Assembly: GCA_023423795.1 (NCBI GenBank)
Contig: JAFAEX010000305.1
Location: 42,743-106,742, forward strand
Direction of reading: 5' to 3'
DNA length: 64,000 bases
Source of the DNA: Chloroflexota bacterium
GTDB lineage: Bacteria > Chloroflexota > Chloroflexia > Thermomicrobiales > UBA6265
In this document: positions 26,458 to 35,877 of the stretch, piece by piece
How positions within the stretch are numbered: the stretch's first letter is position 1
How the letters are laid out: every line of letters starts with the position of its first letter
The notes under the pieces: generated by a model
Databases searched by the model: none
Seen by the model: the letters and a program-made list of their open reading frames with translations, nothing else
What the model was told of the DNA's origin: nothing
Translations under genes and position numbers: made by a program

Positions 26458-28209
26458 ATGCACCGCAACGAAGGATCGGGCCGGGACGCCGCAAGACCGC
26501 ACCACGCTCGGCCGTCGCGGCACGCCATCGGCGGGAGCATCCTCGCCGGGTTCGATCCCAGCACCCTCCGCTCGGACGTGGTCGCCGGCGTGGCCGTCTC
26601 CGCGATCGTCGTGCCGCAGTCGATGGCCTATGCCCAGATCGCCGGGCTGCCGCCGCAGGCCGGCATCTTCGTCTCCTTCGCCGCGCCCCTCGCCTACGCC
26701 CTGCTCGGCAGTTCGCGGCAACTCATCTGCGGCCCGTCCTCGGCGACCGCCGCCATCTCCGCCGCCCACGTCGCGGCGCTCGCCACCGGCGTCGCCGACT
26801 TCGCCGCGCTGTCAGCCGCCCTCGCCGTATTGAGCGGGCTCATCTTCGTCGTCCTCGGGCTGCTCCGGCTCGGCTTCGTCTCCCAGTACATCAGCTCCGC
26901 CGTGCAGATCGGGTTCCTGTTCGGACTCGGCCTGACCATCATCGTCGGCCAGATTTACACCATGCTCGGCATCGAGCACGGCGGCGGCTCGTTCTTCGAG
27001 CAGGTCTGGCGCCTGATGCTCTACGCCGGCGACGCGCACGGCTGGACGCTCGCCATCGGCGCGGCGAGCCTCGCCCTCGTGCTCGGGCTCGGGCGGTTCG
27101 CCCCGGCCTTTCCCGCCGCGCTGCTCACCGTCGCGCTGTCCATCGTCGTCGTCTCCGCGTTCGGGCTGGCCGAGCGCGGCGTCGCCGTCATCGGCCAGAT
27201 CGACCGCACCATCCCGACGCTGGCCATCCCGGCCGTCGCGCCCGACCGCTGGCTGGCCCTCCTGCCGGCCGCCCTCGCGGTCGTCTTTATCGGCTCGTCG
27301 GAGAGCATCACCATCGCCCGCCAGTACGCGAACCGGCACCGCTACGAGGTCCGCCCGAACCAGGAGTTCCTCGCCCTCGGCGCGTCCGGCATCGCCAGCG
27401 GGCTCTTCCACGGGTTCGTCACCAGCGGCGGCGCGAGCCAGTCCGCCGCCAACGACCGGGCCGGCGCAAAGTCGCAGGCATCGTCGGTCGTCCTGTCGGT
27501 GATGGCGCTGCTTACCGCCGTCGTCCTGCTGCCGCTGATAGCCAACCTGCCGCTCGCCGTGCTGGCGGCCATCGTCATCAACGCCGTGCTCGGCTTCGTC
27601 GATGTGCCGGCCATGCGCCGGGTCTGGCAGATCGGCCTGCCCAGTTTCGCTGTCGCGCTGGTCGCCCTCGCCGGCGTGCTCGCCATCGGCATCCTGAACG
27701 GCCTCGCGTTCGCCGTCGTGCTGTCGATCTTCTGGCTGCTGATCGAGTTCAGCCGGCCCCGGATCACCGAGGTTGCCGCGCTGCCGGGGTCATCCGCGTT
27801 CGTCTCCGCGGCTGCCCATCCCGAAGCGGCGACGCCGCCGGGACTGATCACGCTCCGCCCCGAGGCGGCCCTGCTGTTCATTAACGCCGAGTGGGTGCGC
27901 GAAGGCGTGCAACAACGCATCGCGTCCGCATCGGCTCCGCCCCGCGTCGTCGCCATCGACCTCGAGGAATCGCCCTACCTCAGTTACACCGGGATCGAGG
28001 CCCTGTTTTCGCTGCGGCAAAGCGCCGACGACGCCGGCGTGACGCTCTGGCTCACCAACGTCCACGAGCGGGCCGAGACCGCCCTGCGCCGGGCAGGGTT
28101 CCAGCCGCCGAACGGACCCCGGACCATCTTCGCGAGCCACCGCGACGCCGTTGCCGCGTTTGGCCGCCTCGAACCAATGCCTACGGATCGTGAGGAAACG
28201 GGACGTTGA
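26458..28209 (+). CDS. SulP-family anion permease with C-terminal STAS domain
   Basis: A protein of about 583 residues. The SulP signature region reads VVAGVAVSAIVVPQSMAYAQ with IAGLPPQAGIFVSF, and about 11-12 hydrophobic helices follow. SSESITIARQYANRHRYEVR and HGFVTSGGASQSAANDRAGA are family motifs in the core. The last 120 residues (VVAIDLEESPYLSYTGIEAL) form the STAS domain. The family imports sulfate, bicarbonate or other anions. Start choice is uncertain: ATG at 26458 is used, with GTG 26416 and ATG 26434 as alternatives. Bicarbonate would fit the nearby urease, but that is only inference. Confidence 0.88.
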   Translation: MHRNEGSGRDAARPHHARPSRHAIGGSILAGFDPSTLRSDVVAGVAVSAIVVPQSMAYAQIAGLPPQAGIFVSFAAPLAYALLGSSRQLICGPSSATAAISAAHVAALATGVADFAALSAALAVLSGLIFVVLGLLRLGFVSQYISSAVQIGFLFGLGLTIIVGQIYTMLGIEHGGGSFFEQVWRLMLYAGDAHGWTLAIGAASLALVLGLGRFAPAFPAALLTVALSIVVVSAFGLAERGVAVIGQIDRTIPTLAIPAVAPDRWLALLPAALAVVFIGSSESITIARQYANRHRYEVRPNQEFLALGASGIASGLFHGFVTSGGASQSAANDRAGAKSQASSVVLSVMALLTAVVLLPLIANLPLAVLAAIVINAVLGFVDVPAMRRVWQIGLPSFAVALVALAGVLAIGILNGLAFAVVLSIFWLLIEFSRPRITEVAALPGSSAFVSAAAHPEAATPPGLITLRPEAALLFINAEWVREGVQQRIASASAPPRVVAIDLEESPYLSYTGIEALFSLRQSADDAGVTLWLTNVHERAETALRRAGFQPPNGPRTIFASHRDAVAAFGRLEPMPTDREETGR

Positions 28210-28283
28210 ATGATGCCCAATCGGCATAATGCGCCACATCGCGCACGCCGGATGCCGGTTGGCAACGTTCCTAAACTAACCTC

Positions 28284-28311
28284 TTGACAGGAATCCGGCT
28301 GTTGGTAGGAT
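28284..28311 (+). promoter_or_regulatory. sigma70-type promoter upstream of the urea/urease operon
   Basis: TTGACA at 28284-28289 is followed after 16 bp by TAGGAT at 28306-28311. It lies about 170 bp before the urea transporter start and is the best promoter-like pair in this gap. The -10 box overlaps the inverted repeat described in the next entry. Confidence 0.6.
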
Positions 28312-28325
28312 CGGTCCATACCAAC
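28301..28325. promoter_or_regulatory. operator-like inverted repeat over the -10 region
   Basis: GTTGGTA (28301-28307) and TACCAAC (28319-28325) are perfect 7-bp reverse complements with 11 bp between. The repeat covers the -10 box and presumed start site, a position suited to a repressor. Which regulator binds is unknown. Confidence 0.5.
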
Positions 28326-28346
28326 CATCGTACGTGTTTTCGCCGG

Positions 28347-28364
28347 GGACGCCCGCGGGCGTCC
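28347..28364. promoter_or_regulatory. 18-bp perfect palindrome in the urease operon leader
   Basis: GGACGCCCGCGGGCGTCC is its own reverse complement. It lies downstream of the predicted promoter and is followed at once by AGGAGG, although no start codon is positioned for that site. In RNA it would form a hairpin next to the purine box. Confidence 0.45.
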
Positions 28365-28480
28365 AGGAGGCGACGTACATCCCGTTACTCCCCGAATGAG
28401 CGCTCCGGCACCCTCGGTTCCGGCCCGGCGGTGCTCACTCGGCACATCCGCAAGAAATGGTTACACGTTGTGTAGGGGGG

Positions 28481-29551
28481 ATGCGCGTGAACCTGGCGTC
28501 GCGGCTCTACCGCGGCTGGCGGCAGGCTGCCGCCGGAAACGTCGTGCTCGGCTTCATCGACGAAGTGCTGCGCGGCATCGGGCAGGTGATGTTCCAGAAC
28601 AGCCCGATCACCGGGTTGCTCTTCCTGGCGGGCCTGTTCGTCGCCGGCTGGCAATTCGGCGTTTACGGGTTGCTCGGCACCGCGGCCAGCACCCTCACCG
28701 CCCGCTGGTTCGGCATCCCCGATTCGGCCGTTCGCTCCGGTTTGTACGGGTACAACGGCACCCTCGTCGGGGTCGGGCTCGTGTTCTACCTCGCCGACGA
28801 CGGCATGCTGCCGGCCTACGTCGTGCTCGGCGGCGTGGTCGCGGCGATCGTCGCCGCGGCGCTCGGCAACCTGCTTTCGACGTGGCAGATCCCGGCGCTG
28901 ACCGGGCCGTTCGTCGTCACCATCTGGTTCTTCGCGCTCGGCATGTTCGGCTTCGACCGGATCGCGGGCGGGCCGAACTCCGGGCCGCCGGCGCTTCCCG
29001 TTCGCACGATCGGCGAGCGGGCGAACCTGGACCTCGGGCACCTCGTGGAGGCGTTCTTCAACGGCACCGCGGAGGTCTTCTTCCAGGCTTCGGTCGCCGT
29101 CGGCGTCCTCTTCCTGCTCGGCATCCTCGCCAGCAGCCGGATCGACTGCCTGATGGCCATCATCGGCAGCCTCGTCGGGCTCGGGATCGGCTGGGCGCTG
29201 GGCGTCGATGCCGGGTCGCTGACCCTCGGGCTGATGGGCTACAACGCGGTGCTTACCATGATGGCGCTGGGCGGCCTCTTCTACGTGATCGATCGCTCCA
29301 GCTTCGTGCTGGCGTTGATCGCCGCCGCGTCATCGGTCGTGGTCACGATCGGCCTCGGCGCGATCGTGGCGCCCTACGGCGGCCATGTCTACACCGCGCC
29401 GTTCGTGCTGACCACCTGGATCTTCATCGCCGCCAAGCCGTTCCTGCACCGGGTGAAGGCCGTGCCACCGGCCGACGCCACCACCCCCGAGGGCAACCTC
29501 AACCTGTACCGCCTGAAGGGGCACTGGTGGGAACGCGCCGAAGATGCGTAG
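28481..29551 (+). CDS. urea transporter (UT/Yut family)
   Basis: A 356-residue integral membrane protein of the UT family, a channel-like urea permease. It shows two homologous halves. FQNSPITGLLFLAGLFVAGW precedes the first half, GYNGTLVGVGLVFYL is in the first half, and LGLMGYNAVLTMMALGGLFY is in the second. PALTGPFVVTIWFF is also conserved. AGGGGGG abuts the ATG, so an in-frame GTG two codons on (28487) may be the real start. It heads the urease gene run and presumably feeds it substrate. Confidence 0.88.
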   Translation: MRVNLASRLYRGWRQAAAGNVVLGFIDEVLRGIGQVMFQNSPITGLLFLAGLFVAGWQFGVYGLLGTAASTLTARWFGIPDSAVRSGLYGYNGTLVGVGLVFYLADDGMLPAYVVLGGVVAAIVAAALGNLLSTWQIPALTGPFVVTIWFFALGMFGFDRIAGGPNSGPPALPVRTIGERANLDLGHLVEAFFNGTAEVFFQASVAVGVLFLLGILASSRIDCLMAIIGSLVGLGIGWALGVDAGSLTLGLMGYNAVLTMMALGGLFYVIDRSSFVLALIAAASSVVVTIGLGAIVAPYGGHVYTAPFVLTTWIFIAAKPFLHRVKAVPPADATTPEGNLNLYRLKGHWWERAEDA

Positions 29552-29640
29552 CCGCGGGCGTATACGAAACGGAGGGTCTCGGCCATGATGGCGATTCGCC
29601 GCACCAACCGTGACGGCAGGGCGACAGCAGGAGGGGAGCG

Positions 29641-29943
29641 ATGAATCTCTCGCCCAAGGAGTTCGACAAACTCTACATCTACATCGTTGCCGACCTCGCC
29701 CGGAAGCGGATGGCGCGTGGCACCAAGCTCAACTACTCCGAAGCGGTGGCCCTCGTCTCCGAGGCCATCCTCGAAGGCGCGCGCGACGGCAAGACCGTCT
29801 CCGACTGCATGGAGCTGGGCACCAAGGTGCTCACCCGCGACCAGGTGATGGACGGGGTGCCCGAGCTGATGCCGTTGATCCAGATCGAGGCGACGTTCCC
29901 GGACGGGACCAAGCTGGTCTCCTGCCACCAGCCGATCGCCTGA
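29641..29943 (+). CDS. ureA: urease gamma subunit
   Basis: A 100-residue UreA of the usual length, part of the (UreABC)3 nickel urease that splits urea to ammonia and CO2. Recognised by MNLSPKEFDKLYIYIVADLA at the start, LNYSEAVALVSEAILEGARDG, and VQIEATFPDGTK-like IQIEATFPDGTKLVSCHQPI at the end. GGAGGGGAG lies just upstream of the ATG. It is 89 bp after the urea transporter and 33 bp before ureB. Confidence 0.96.
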   Translation: MNLSPKEFDKLYIYIVADLARKRMARGTKLNYSEAVALVSEAILEGARDGKTVSDCMELGTKVLTRDQVMDGVPELMPLIQIEATFPDGTKLVSCHQPIA

Positions 29944-29976
29944 TCCTGCCACGCACGTCGTAAGGAAGGGGCCACC

Positions 29977-30462
29977 ATGGCGATACCCGGAGAGTTCATC
30001 CTCGCCGACGACCCGATCGAGATCAACGCCGGCCGCAAGACGGTGACGCTCACCGTCCGCAACACCGGCGACCGGGCGGCGCAGATCGGGTCGCACTTCC
30101 ACTTCTTCGAAGTCAACCGGGCGCTCGATTTCGACCGCCCGCAGGCGATGGGGATGCACCTCAACATCCCGGCGGGCACCTCGGTCCGCTTCGAGCCCGG
30201 GCAGGAGCGCGAGGTCGAACTGGTCGAATACGCCGGTTCGAAGCGCGCCGTCGGCTTCAACGCCCTGACGATGGGCAGCGTCACCGCGATCTGGAACGTC
30301 AAGGTCGCCATCGACAAGGCGAACCAACTGGAGTTCCGCAGCACCCCCGAGGCCGAGATGGAGGCCGACGCGGCAGCCGCCGCCAAGGCCGCCGCCGCGA
30401 AACCGGCCGCGGGAACCAAGGGCACGACCAAATCCGATGACACCGGGAAGGGGGCGAACTGA
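29977..30462 (+). CDS. ureB: urease beta subunit with extended Ala/Lys tail
   Basis: A 161-residue UreB. The core (residues 1-105) has IPGEFILADDPIEINAGRKT, then IGSHFHFFEVNRALDFDR and GMHLNIPAGTSVRFEPGQ, all family hallmarks. The last 45 residues form a low-complexity AAAAKAAAAKPAAGTKG-type tail that typical 100-110-residue UreB lacks. The stop overlaps the ureC start (TGATG). The tail may be a flexible surface extension; its role is unknown. Confidence 0.95.
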   Translation: MAIPGEFILADDPIEINAGRKTVTLTVRNTGDRAAQIGSHFHFFEVNRALDFDRPQAMGMHLNIPAGTSVRFEPGQEREVELVEYAGSKRAVGFNALTMGSVTAIWNVKVAIDKANQLEFRSTPEAEMEADAAAAAKAAAAKPAAGTKGTTKSDDTGKGAN

Positions 30463-32180
30463 TGCCGTCGATTCCGCGCAGCCAGTACGCCGACCTCTTC
30501 GGCCCGACCGTCGGCGACAAGATCCGGCTGGCCGACACCAACCTGATCGCTGAGATCGAGAAGGACTACACCACCTACGGCGACGAACTCGTCTACGGCG
30601 GCGGCAAGAGCGCCCGCGACGGCATGGGCCTGATGCCGGGCGTCACCCGTTCCGAAGGCGCGCTCGATCTGGTCATCACCAACGTCGTCATCATCGACCC
30701 GGTGCTCGGCATCATCAAGGCCGACATCGGCATCCGCAACGGCCGGATCGCCGGCATCGGCAAGGCCGGCAACCCGCTGGTCATGGCCGGCGTCCACCCG
30801 GACATGCTCGTCGGCGCCGGAACCGAGGTCATCTCCGGCGAAGGGCAGATCGCCACCGCCGGCGGTATCGATACCCACGTCCACATGATCTCGCCGCAGC
30901 AGGCCTACCACGCCATTTCGAACGGCATCACCACCCACATCGGCGGCGGCGTCGGCCCGACCGACGGCACCAACGGGACGACCTGCACGCCCGGCCCGTG
31001 GCACATCCAGCGCATGCTGGCGGCGTTCGAGGAGATCCCGATCAACGTCGGCCTGCTCGGCAAGGGCAACAGCAGTTTGCCCGACGTCCTCGTCGAGCAG
31101 GTCGAGGCCGGAGCCTGCGGCCTCAAGGCCCACGAGGACTGGGGCACGACCCCGGCGGTCATCGACTGCGTGCTGAAGGTCGCCGACGAGTACGACGTGC
31201 AGGTGGCGATCCACACCGACTCGCTCAACGAGAGCGGCTTCGTGGACGACACCATCAGCGCCATCAACGGCCGCACCATCCACACCTACCACACCGAAGG
31301 GGCGGGCGGCGGCCACGCCCCGGACATCATCAAGGTGGCGGGGCTGCCGAACGTGCTGCCGTCCTCGACCAACCCGACCCTCCCCTACACCGTCAACTCG
31401 GTCGCCGAGTTGCTCGACATGGTGATGGTCTGCCACCACCTGAATCCCAAGGTGCCGGAGGACGTCTCCTTCGCCGAGAGCCGGGTTCGCGCCGAGACGA
31501 TCTCGGCCGAAACCGTCCTGCACGACCTCGGCGTCATCAGCATGGTCTCGGCCGACTCGCAGGCGATGGGCCGCTGCGGCGAAAACTTCACCCGTTCCCT
31601 CCAGATGGCGCACCTCGCCAAGGACCGGCGCGGCAAGCTGCCGGAAGATTCGCCCGACAACGACAACTTCCGGATCAAGCGCTACATCGCCAAGGTGACG
31701 ATCAACCCGGCCATCGCCCACGGCATCGCCCACACCGTCGGCTCGCTCGAAGTCGGCAAGCTGGCCGACATCGTCATCTGGCCGACGTGGTCGTTCGGCG
31801 CCAAGCCGCGCCTCGTCGTCAAGGGCGGGCTCGTCAACTGGGCCCAGATGGGCGACCCGAACGCCTCGCTGCCGACGCCGCAGCCGATCTACTTCCGGCC
31901 GATGTTCGGCGCCTACGGGCTGGCCAACCAGCTCGGCCGGGTGAACTTCATGTCGCAGGCCGCCATCGACAACGGCGTTCCCGAAAAACTCGGGCTGCGG
32001 TCGCAGGCCGTGGCGGTGAAGCGCTGCCGCGACGTCACCAAGTACGACCTGTGGCTCAACGACAAGACGCCGAACATCGAGGTCGATCCCGAGACGTTCA
32101 AGGTCACCGTCGATGGCGAGTACGCCCACATCGAACCGGCAACGAGCCTCCCGCTGACCCAACTCCACTACCTCGCCTAG
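30462..32180 (+). CDS. ureC: urease alpha (catalytic) subunit
   Basis: A 572-residue UreC of full length. Active-site residues can be placed: His139 and His141 (IDTHVHMI), the carbamylated Lys222 in ACGLKAHEDWG, His251 (AIHTDSLNESG), His277 (HTYHTEGAGGGH), and the flap Cys324-His325 in MVCHHL. RVRAETISAETVLHDLGVIS and SADSQAMGR are also intact. The protein therefore appears catalytically competent once loaded with nickel by UreF, UreG and UreD. Its ATG overlaps the ureB stop by one base. Confidence 0.97.
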   Translation: MPSIPRSQYADLFGPTVGDKIRLADTNLIAEIEKDYTTYGDELVYGGGKSARDGMGLMPGVTRSEGALDLVITNVVIIDPVLGIIKADIGIRNGRIAGIGKAGNPLVMAGVHPDMLVGAGTEVISGEGQIATAGGIDTHVHMISPQQAYHAISNGITTHIGGGVGPTDGTNGTTCTPGPWHIQRMLAAFEEIPINVGLLGKGNSSLPDVLVEQVEAGACGLKAHEDWGTTPAVIDCVLKVADEYDVQVAIHTDSLNESGFVDDTISAINGRTIHTYHTEGAGGGHAPDIIKVAGLPNVLPSSTNPTLPYTVNSVAELLDMVMVCHHLNPKVPEDVSFAESRVRAETISAETVLHDLGVISMVSADSQAMGRCGENFTRSLQMAHLAKDRRGKLPEDSPDNDNFRIKRYIAKVTINPAIAHGIAHTVGSLEVGKLADIVIWPTWSFGAKPRLVVKGGLVNWAQMGDPNASLPTPQPIYFRPMFGAYGLANQLGRVNFMSQAAIDNGVPEKLGLRSQAVAVKRCRDVTKYDLWLNDKTPNIEVDPETFKVTVDGEYAHIEPATSLPLTQLHYLA

Positions 32181-32226
32181 CCGGTCCGGGAGCGGGGCGC
32201 GCAGGATCGGGCCCCGCTCCCCCGGC
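32181..32226 (+). terminator. strong hairpin between ureC and ureF
   Basis: GGGAGCGGGGC (32188-32198) pairs with GCCCCGCTCCC (32211-32221), an 11-bp GC stem extended by flanking CCGG/CCGG. No T-run follows. It starts just after the ureC stop, so it may stabilise the structural-gene message or reduce read-through into the accessory genes. Confidence 0.55.
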
Positions 32227-32248
32227 CGCTTCGTATCGCGGAGGACGC

Positions 32249-32989
32249 GTGAACCACCGGGACGAACCCCTCGCGCAACCCGAACCCGAATCACGCCAGG
32301 GGCTGTCGCCGGACGCGTTCCTCGCGAGCCTGCAACTGGCGGACTCGTTCTTCCCGAGCGGCGGCTACACCCTCTCGCACGGGCTGGAAACCTACGCAGA
32401 AGCCGGTCTGCTGGACGCCCAGTCGCTCACCGCGATCGCCGCCGACCTGATCCGCGCCAGCGTCGGCCCGTCCGACGCGGTCGCGCTCGCCGTGGCCTGC
32501 CGCGCCGCGCCGGAGGGCGACCTCGACCAGATCGCCGAGGCCGACCGGCGGCTCACCGCGGTCAAGCTCGCCCGCGAACCGCGGCAGGCCTCGATGCGGC
32601 TCGGCCGGCAGCTCCTCGCCGTCGCGCGGGACGTCTTCGCCGACCCCGTCTCCGGAGCCTACCTGGAGCGGGTCAAGGCGGAGGGCTTGCCCGGCAACCA
32701 GGCGGTCGCGATGGGGATGCTGAAGGCCCGGCAGGGCGTGCCGGTACGGGAAGCGGTGACGGCAGAGTTGTACGCCTTCGCGGCCGGGTGCGCCGGCGCG
32801 GCGCTGCGGATGTCGCTCATCGACCACCGCCAGGCGCAGACGGTCATCCACGACCTGCGGCCGGCCGTCATCGCGGCGACCGACGACGCCCTCGAACGCT
32901 CCGTGGCCGAAATCGGCGGGTCCGTGCCGTTCGCCGAGATCATGACGATGCGGCACGAAACGGCCGAGATCCGGCTGTTCGTCACGTAG
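32249..32989 (+). CDS. ureF: urease accessory protein UreF
   Basis: A 246-residue UreF, which with UreD and UreG assembles the nickel site. The diagnostic N-terminal stretch LQLADSFFPSGGYTLSHGLE (residues about 30-49) is intact. It is followed by the all-helical body and the conserved GMLKARQGVPVREAVTAELY and MSLIDHRQAQTVIHDLRP. GTG start with GGAGG four bases upstream. A family A hairpin separates it from ureG. No ureE gene is present in the cluster. Confidence 0.93.
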   Translation: MNHRDEPLAQPEPESRQGLSPDAFLASLQLADSFFPSGGYTLSHGLETYAEAGLLDAQSLTAIAADLIRASVGPSDAVALAVACRAAPEGDLDQIAEADRRLTAVKLAREPRQASMRLGRQLLAVARDVFADPVSGAYLERVKAEGLPGNQAVAMGMLKARQGVPVREAVTAELYAFAAGCAGAALRMSLIDHRQAQTVIHDLRPAVIAATDDALERSVAEIGGSVPFAEIMTMRHETAEIRLFVT

Positions 32990-33012
32990 CGCGTGTTTCG
33001 GAATCTCTCATT

Positions 33013-33099
33013 CCGTCATCCCGAGCGTGTCGAGGGATCTCGTGCGCGCGCCGAGGAGTCGAGTAACGACGAGATCCCTCGACACGCTCGGGATGACGG
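33013..33099. repeat. perfect inverted repeat, family A, inside the urease operon
   Basis: The arms 33013-33043 and 33069-33099 are exact 31-bp reverse complements with a 25-bp loop. The core GTCATCCCGAGC...GTCGAGGGATCTCG matches the copy at 6994-7092. It lies 24 bp after ureF and 89 bp before ureG on the same transcript direction, so it would be transcribed as a long hairpin. A partial third arm (GGATGACGGGGT) follows at 33109. Confidence 0.9.
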
Positions 33100-33187
33100 G
33101 GTGGCTCCGGATGACGGGGTAGTGCAAACCGACCGGGTTGGGAAACGCACTCGCAGTCCTGCAACAGGGACCCAGGAGGAATCAGGA

Positions 33188-33834
<647 letters not shown>

Positions 33835-33838
<4 letters not shown>

Positions 33839-34794
33839 ACCTGCCGTACAGCGCGGTGCGGGACGACCCCGGGCACGTCCTGCCGGCCGACCTCCCGCGG
33901 GAGTTTCGGCAGTACGACACCCCGGTCACCGTGCTCGGGGCCGGAAAGCCTGGCAAGGTCGGATTGATGGAACTGGAGGTGGCCAACCGCGACGGCGCGT
34001 CGCGGTTGGTGCACCGCTACGGCCGTGCGCCGCTGCTGCTGCTCCAGCCCATCTACCTCGACCCCGCCCGGCCCGACATGCCGTTCGTCGTCCTGCTCCA
34101 GCAGGGCGGCGGTCTGCTCCAGGGCGACCGCTACCGGATCGACGTCGCTTGCCGCGACGGCGCGGCCGTCCACCTCACCACCCAGTCGGCCAGCAAACTC
34201 TACAAGTGCGAAGAGAACTTCATCACGCAACTGGTCACGCTGGAAGCCGGGGCAGACAGTTTCGTCGAGTACCTGCCCGACCTCACCATCCCGTACCGCC
34301 AGTCGCGCTTCTTTCAGCGGCTCGACCTGCGCATCGACCCCACCGCGACCGTCATCGTCGGCGAGGTGCTGTCGGCGGGCCGCATCGCCCACGGTGAGCG
34401 GCACGACTACGACATCTACTACGCGCAAACCAACGCGTACGACCCGGACGGGCGGCTGCTCGCGGCCGACACCGTCAAACTCCAACCCGGCGCGCAGGCT
34501 CCGCACGGTCCGGCCCTGCTCGGCCCCTACGACGCGTTCGCCGTGCTCACCGTCTTCTCCCGCCGGCGGCCGGCCGACGAACTGGTCGGCATCCTGCGCG
34601 GCGCGCTGGCGGCCGACGCCAAGCTCGCCGGCAAGACGGCCTGGGGCGTGAGCGAACTGCCGAACGGGTGCGGCGTTTCGGTCCGCATCCTCGGGACGAC
34701 CGGCGCGGTGGCCGAGCGTGCGCGGACGGTCGCCTGGAACGCCGCCCGGCTGGCGCTGCTGGGCGTGCCGGCGCCCGACCTCCGCAAGGCATAG
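33835..34794 (+). CDS. ureD: urease accessory protein UreD
   Basis: A 319-residue UreD/UreH, the scaffold that recruits UreF and UreG to apo-urease. Family features: LLQPIYLDPARPDMPFVVLL, GGGLLQGDRYRIDVAC, TTQSASKLYKCEENFITQL (T-x-x-S/A-K-x-Y pattern), and YLPDLTIPYRQSRFFQRLDL. The start overlaps the ureG stop by four bases, so production is coupled. A short relic of its 3' end occurs at 37093-37137. Confidence 0.92.
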
Positions 34795-34818
34795 GGCCGC
34801 CGGGCGCGACGGCGGCCG

Positions 34819-35877
34819 ATGGAGGAGACGCTCGTGACGGCCATCCGGGTCCTGGCGACGTTCGGCGGTGCCGTCCTGGTCGTCGCCGCCTTTTTCTGGG
34901 CGATGCAGGTGCTCGCGGTCAAGAACGCGGAACCGCAGCGGATGGCGCGGATCGTCTTCCAGGGCGTGCGCGCGCTGATGGTCTCCCTCGGTAAGGCCGT
35001 GCCGAACCCGCAGCGCCGGCAGGAAATCTGGGCGCTCTACGTCACCGTCAGCCTGCTGGCGATCGTGGCGATCGCGGTCGTCCAGATCCTCGTCGGCTAC
35101 ACCCTCATGTTTTACGGCATTTCATCCGACGACATGCGGTCGTCGTACATCAACAGCGTGTCGTCGCTCTCCGTTCTCGGCTTCGGCGGCCTGCCGCGTA
35201 CGCTTCCGCAATCGACGCTCGCCCTCGCCGAAGCCTTCACTGGCCCGATCTTCGTCGCCCTGCTGATCGCCTACCTGACCAACCTGAACAGCACCGTCAG
35301 CCAGCGGCAGGCGCAATTGCGCACGATCGAAGTGAAGGTCGGCGCCGCCGAAACCGGTCCAGAATTGCTCCAAAGCGCCCTCGCCGGACCCGGCTGGCCC
35401 GCGATGACGGCGATCTGGCAGGACTGGACGCAGGAGTTCGTCCAGATCCGGGCATCCTTTCCTACGGTGGAGGGCTACCTGATCCACTTTTCGCCCGGTC
35501 TCCACAACCAGTGGCTGGCGGACGCCCTGGCGGTGATCGACGCCGCCAACCTGCGCAACGCGGCCCTCGCCCTGCCCGCCGACCCGGACGCCGCCCGCTG
35601 CCTGGACGAAGGCGCCACGACGCTGCAGGAAATGGGCGGGCGCAGCGAATACGCGCTGCTGCGCCATAAGCGCACCCCCGCCTCGCTGGAGGTGACCCGC
35701 GGCGCCTTCGACCGCGCCTGCGCCGACCTCGCGAAGGCGGGCGCACCGCTCGCCCCGGACCGCGACGCCGCCTGGAGCGCCTTCCACCAGGAACGCACCG
35801 CCTACGAGCAGGCCGCCTTCCGGGTGGGCCAGTCGATGAACGCGACCGTGCCGCCCTGGCCGGTTGAGCCGTCGTAG
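34819..35877 (+). CDS. membrane protein resembling a two-helix pore (K+-channel-like) protein with a large cytoplasmic tail
   Basis: A 352-residue protein. A helix at about 8-33 and a pair at about 72-98 and 137-155 flank a loop, SVSSLSVLGFGGLP (113-126), placed like the pore loop of potassium channels. However, it reads LGFGG instead of TVGYG. The C-terminal 190 residues are soluble and rich in Trp/Gln, with a conserved-looking FVQIRASFPTVEGYLIHFSP. It lies 24 bp after ureD on the same strand, so co-transcription with urease is likely. A link to ammonium or urea flux is speculative. Confidence 0.6.
   Translation: MEETLVTAIRVLATFGGAVLVVAAFFWAMQVLAVKNAEPQRMARIVFQGVRALMVSLGKAVPNPQRRQEIWALYVTVSLLAIVAIAVVQILVGYTLMFYGISSDDMRSSYINSVSSLSVLGFGGLPRTLPQSTLALAEAFTGPIFVALLIAYLTNLNSTVSQRQAQLRTIEVKVGAAETGPELLQSALAGPGWPAMTAIWQDWTQEFVQIRASFPTVEGYLIHFSPGLHNQWLADALAVIDAANLRNAALALPADPDAARCLDEGATTLQEMGGRSEYALLRHKRTPASLEVTRGAFDRACADLAKAGAPLAPDRDAAWSAFHQERTAYEQAAFRVGQSMNATVPPWPVEPS

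Noticed and set aside
29733..32294. 853-codon antisense open frame over ureABC
   Set aside because: The opposite strand encodes unambiguous urease subunits; the antisense frame has no domain and no start signal.
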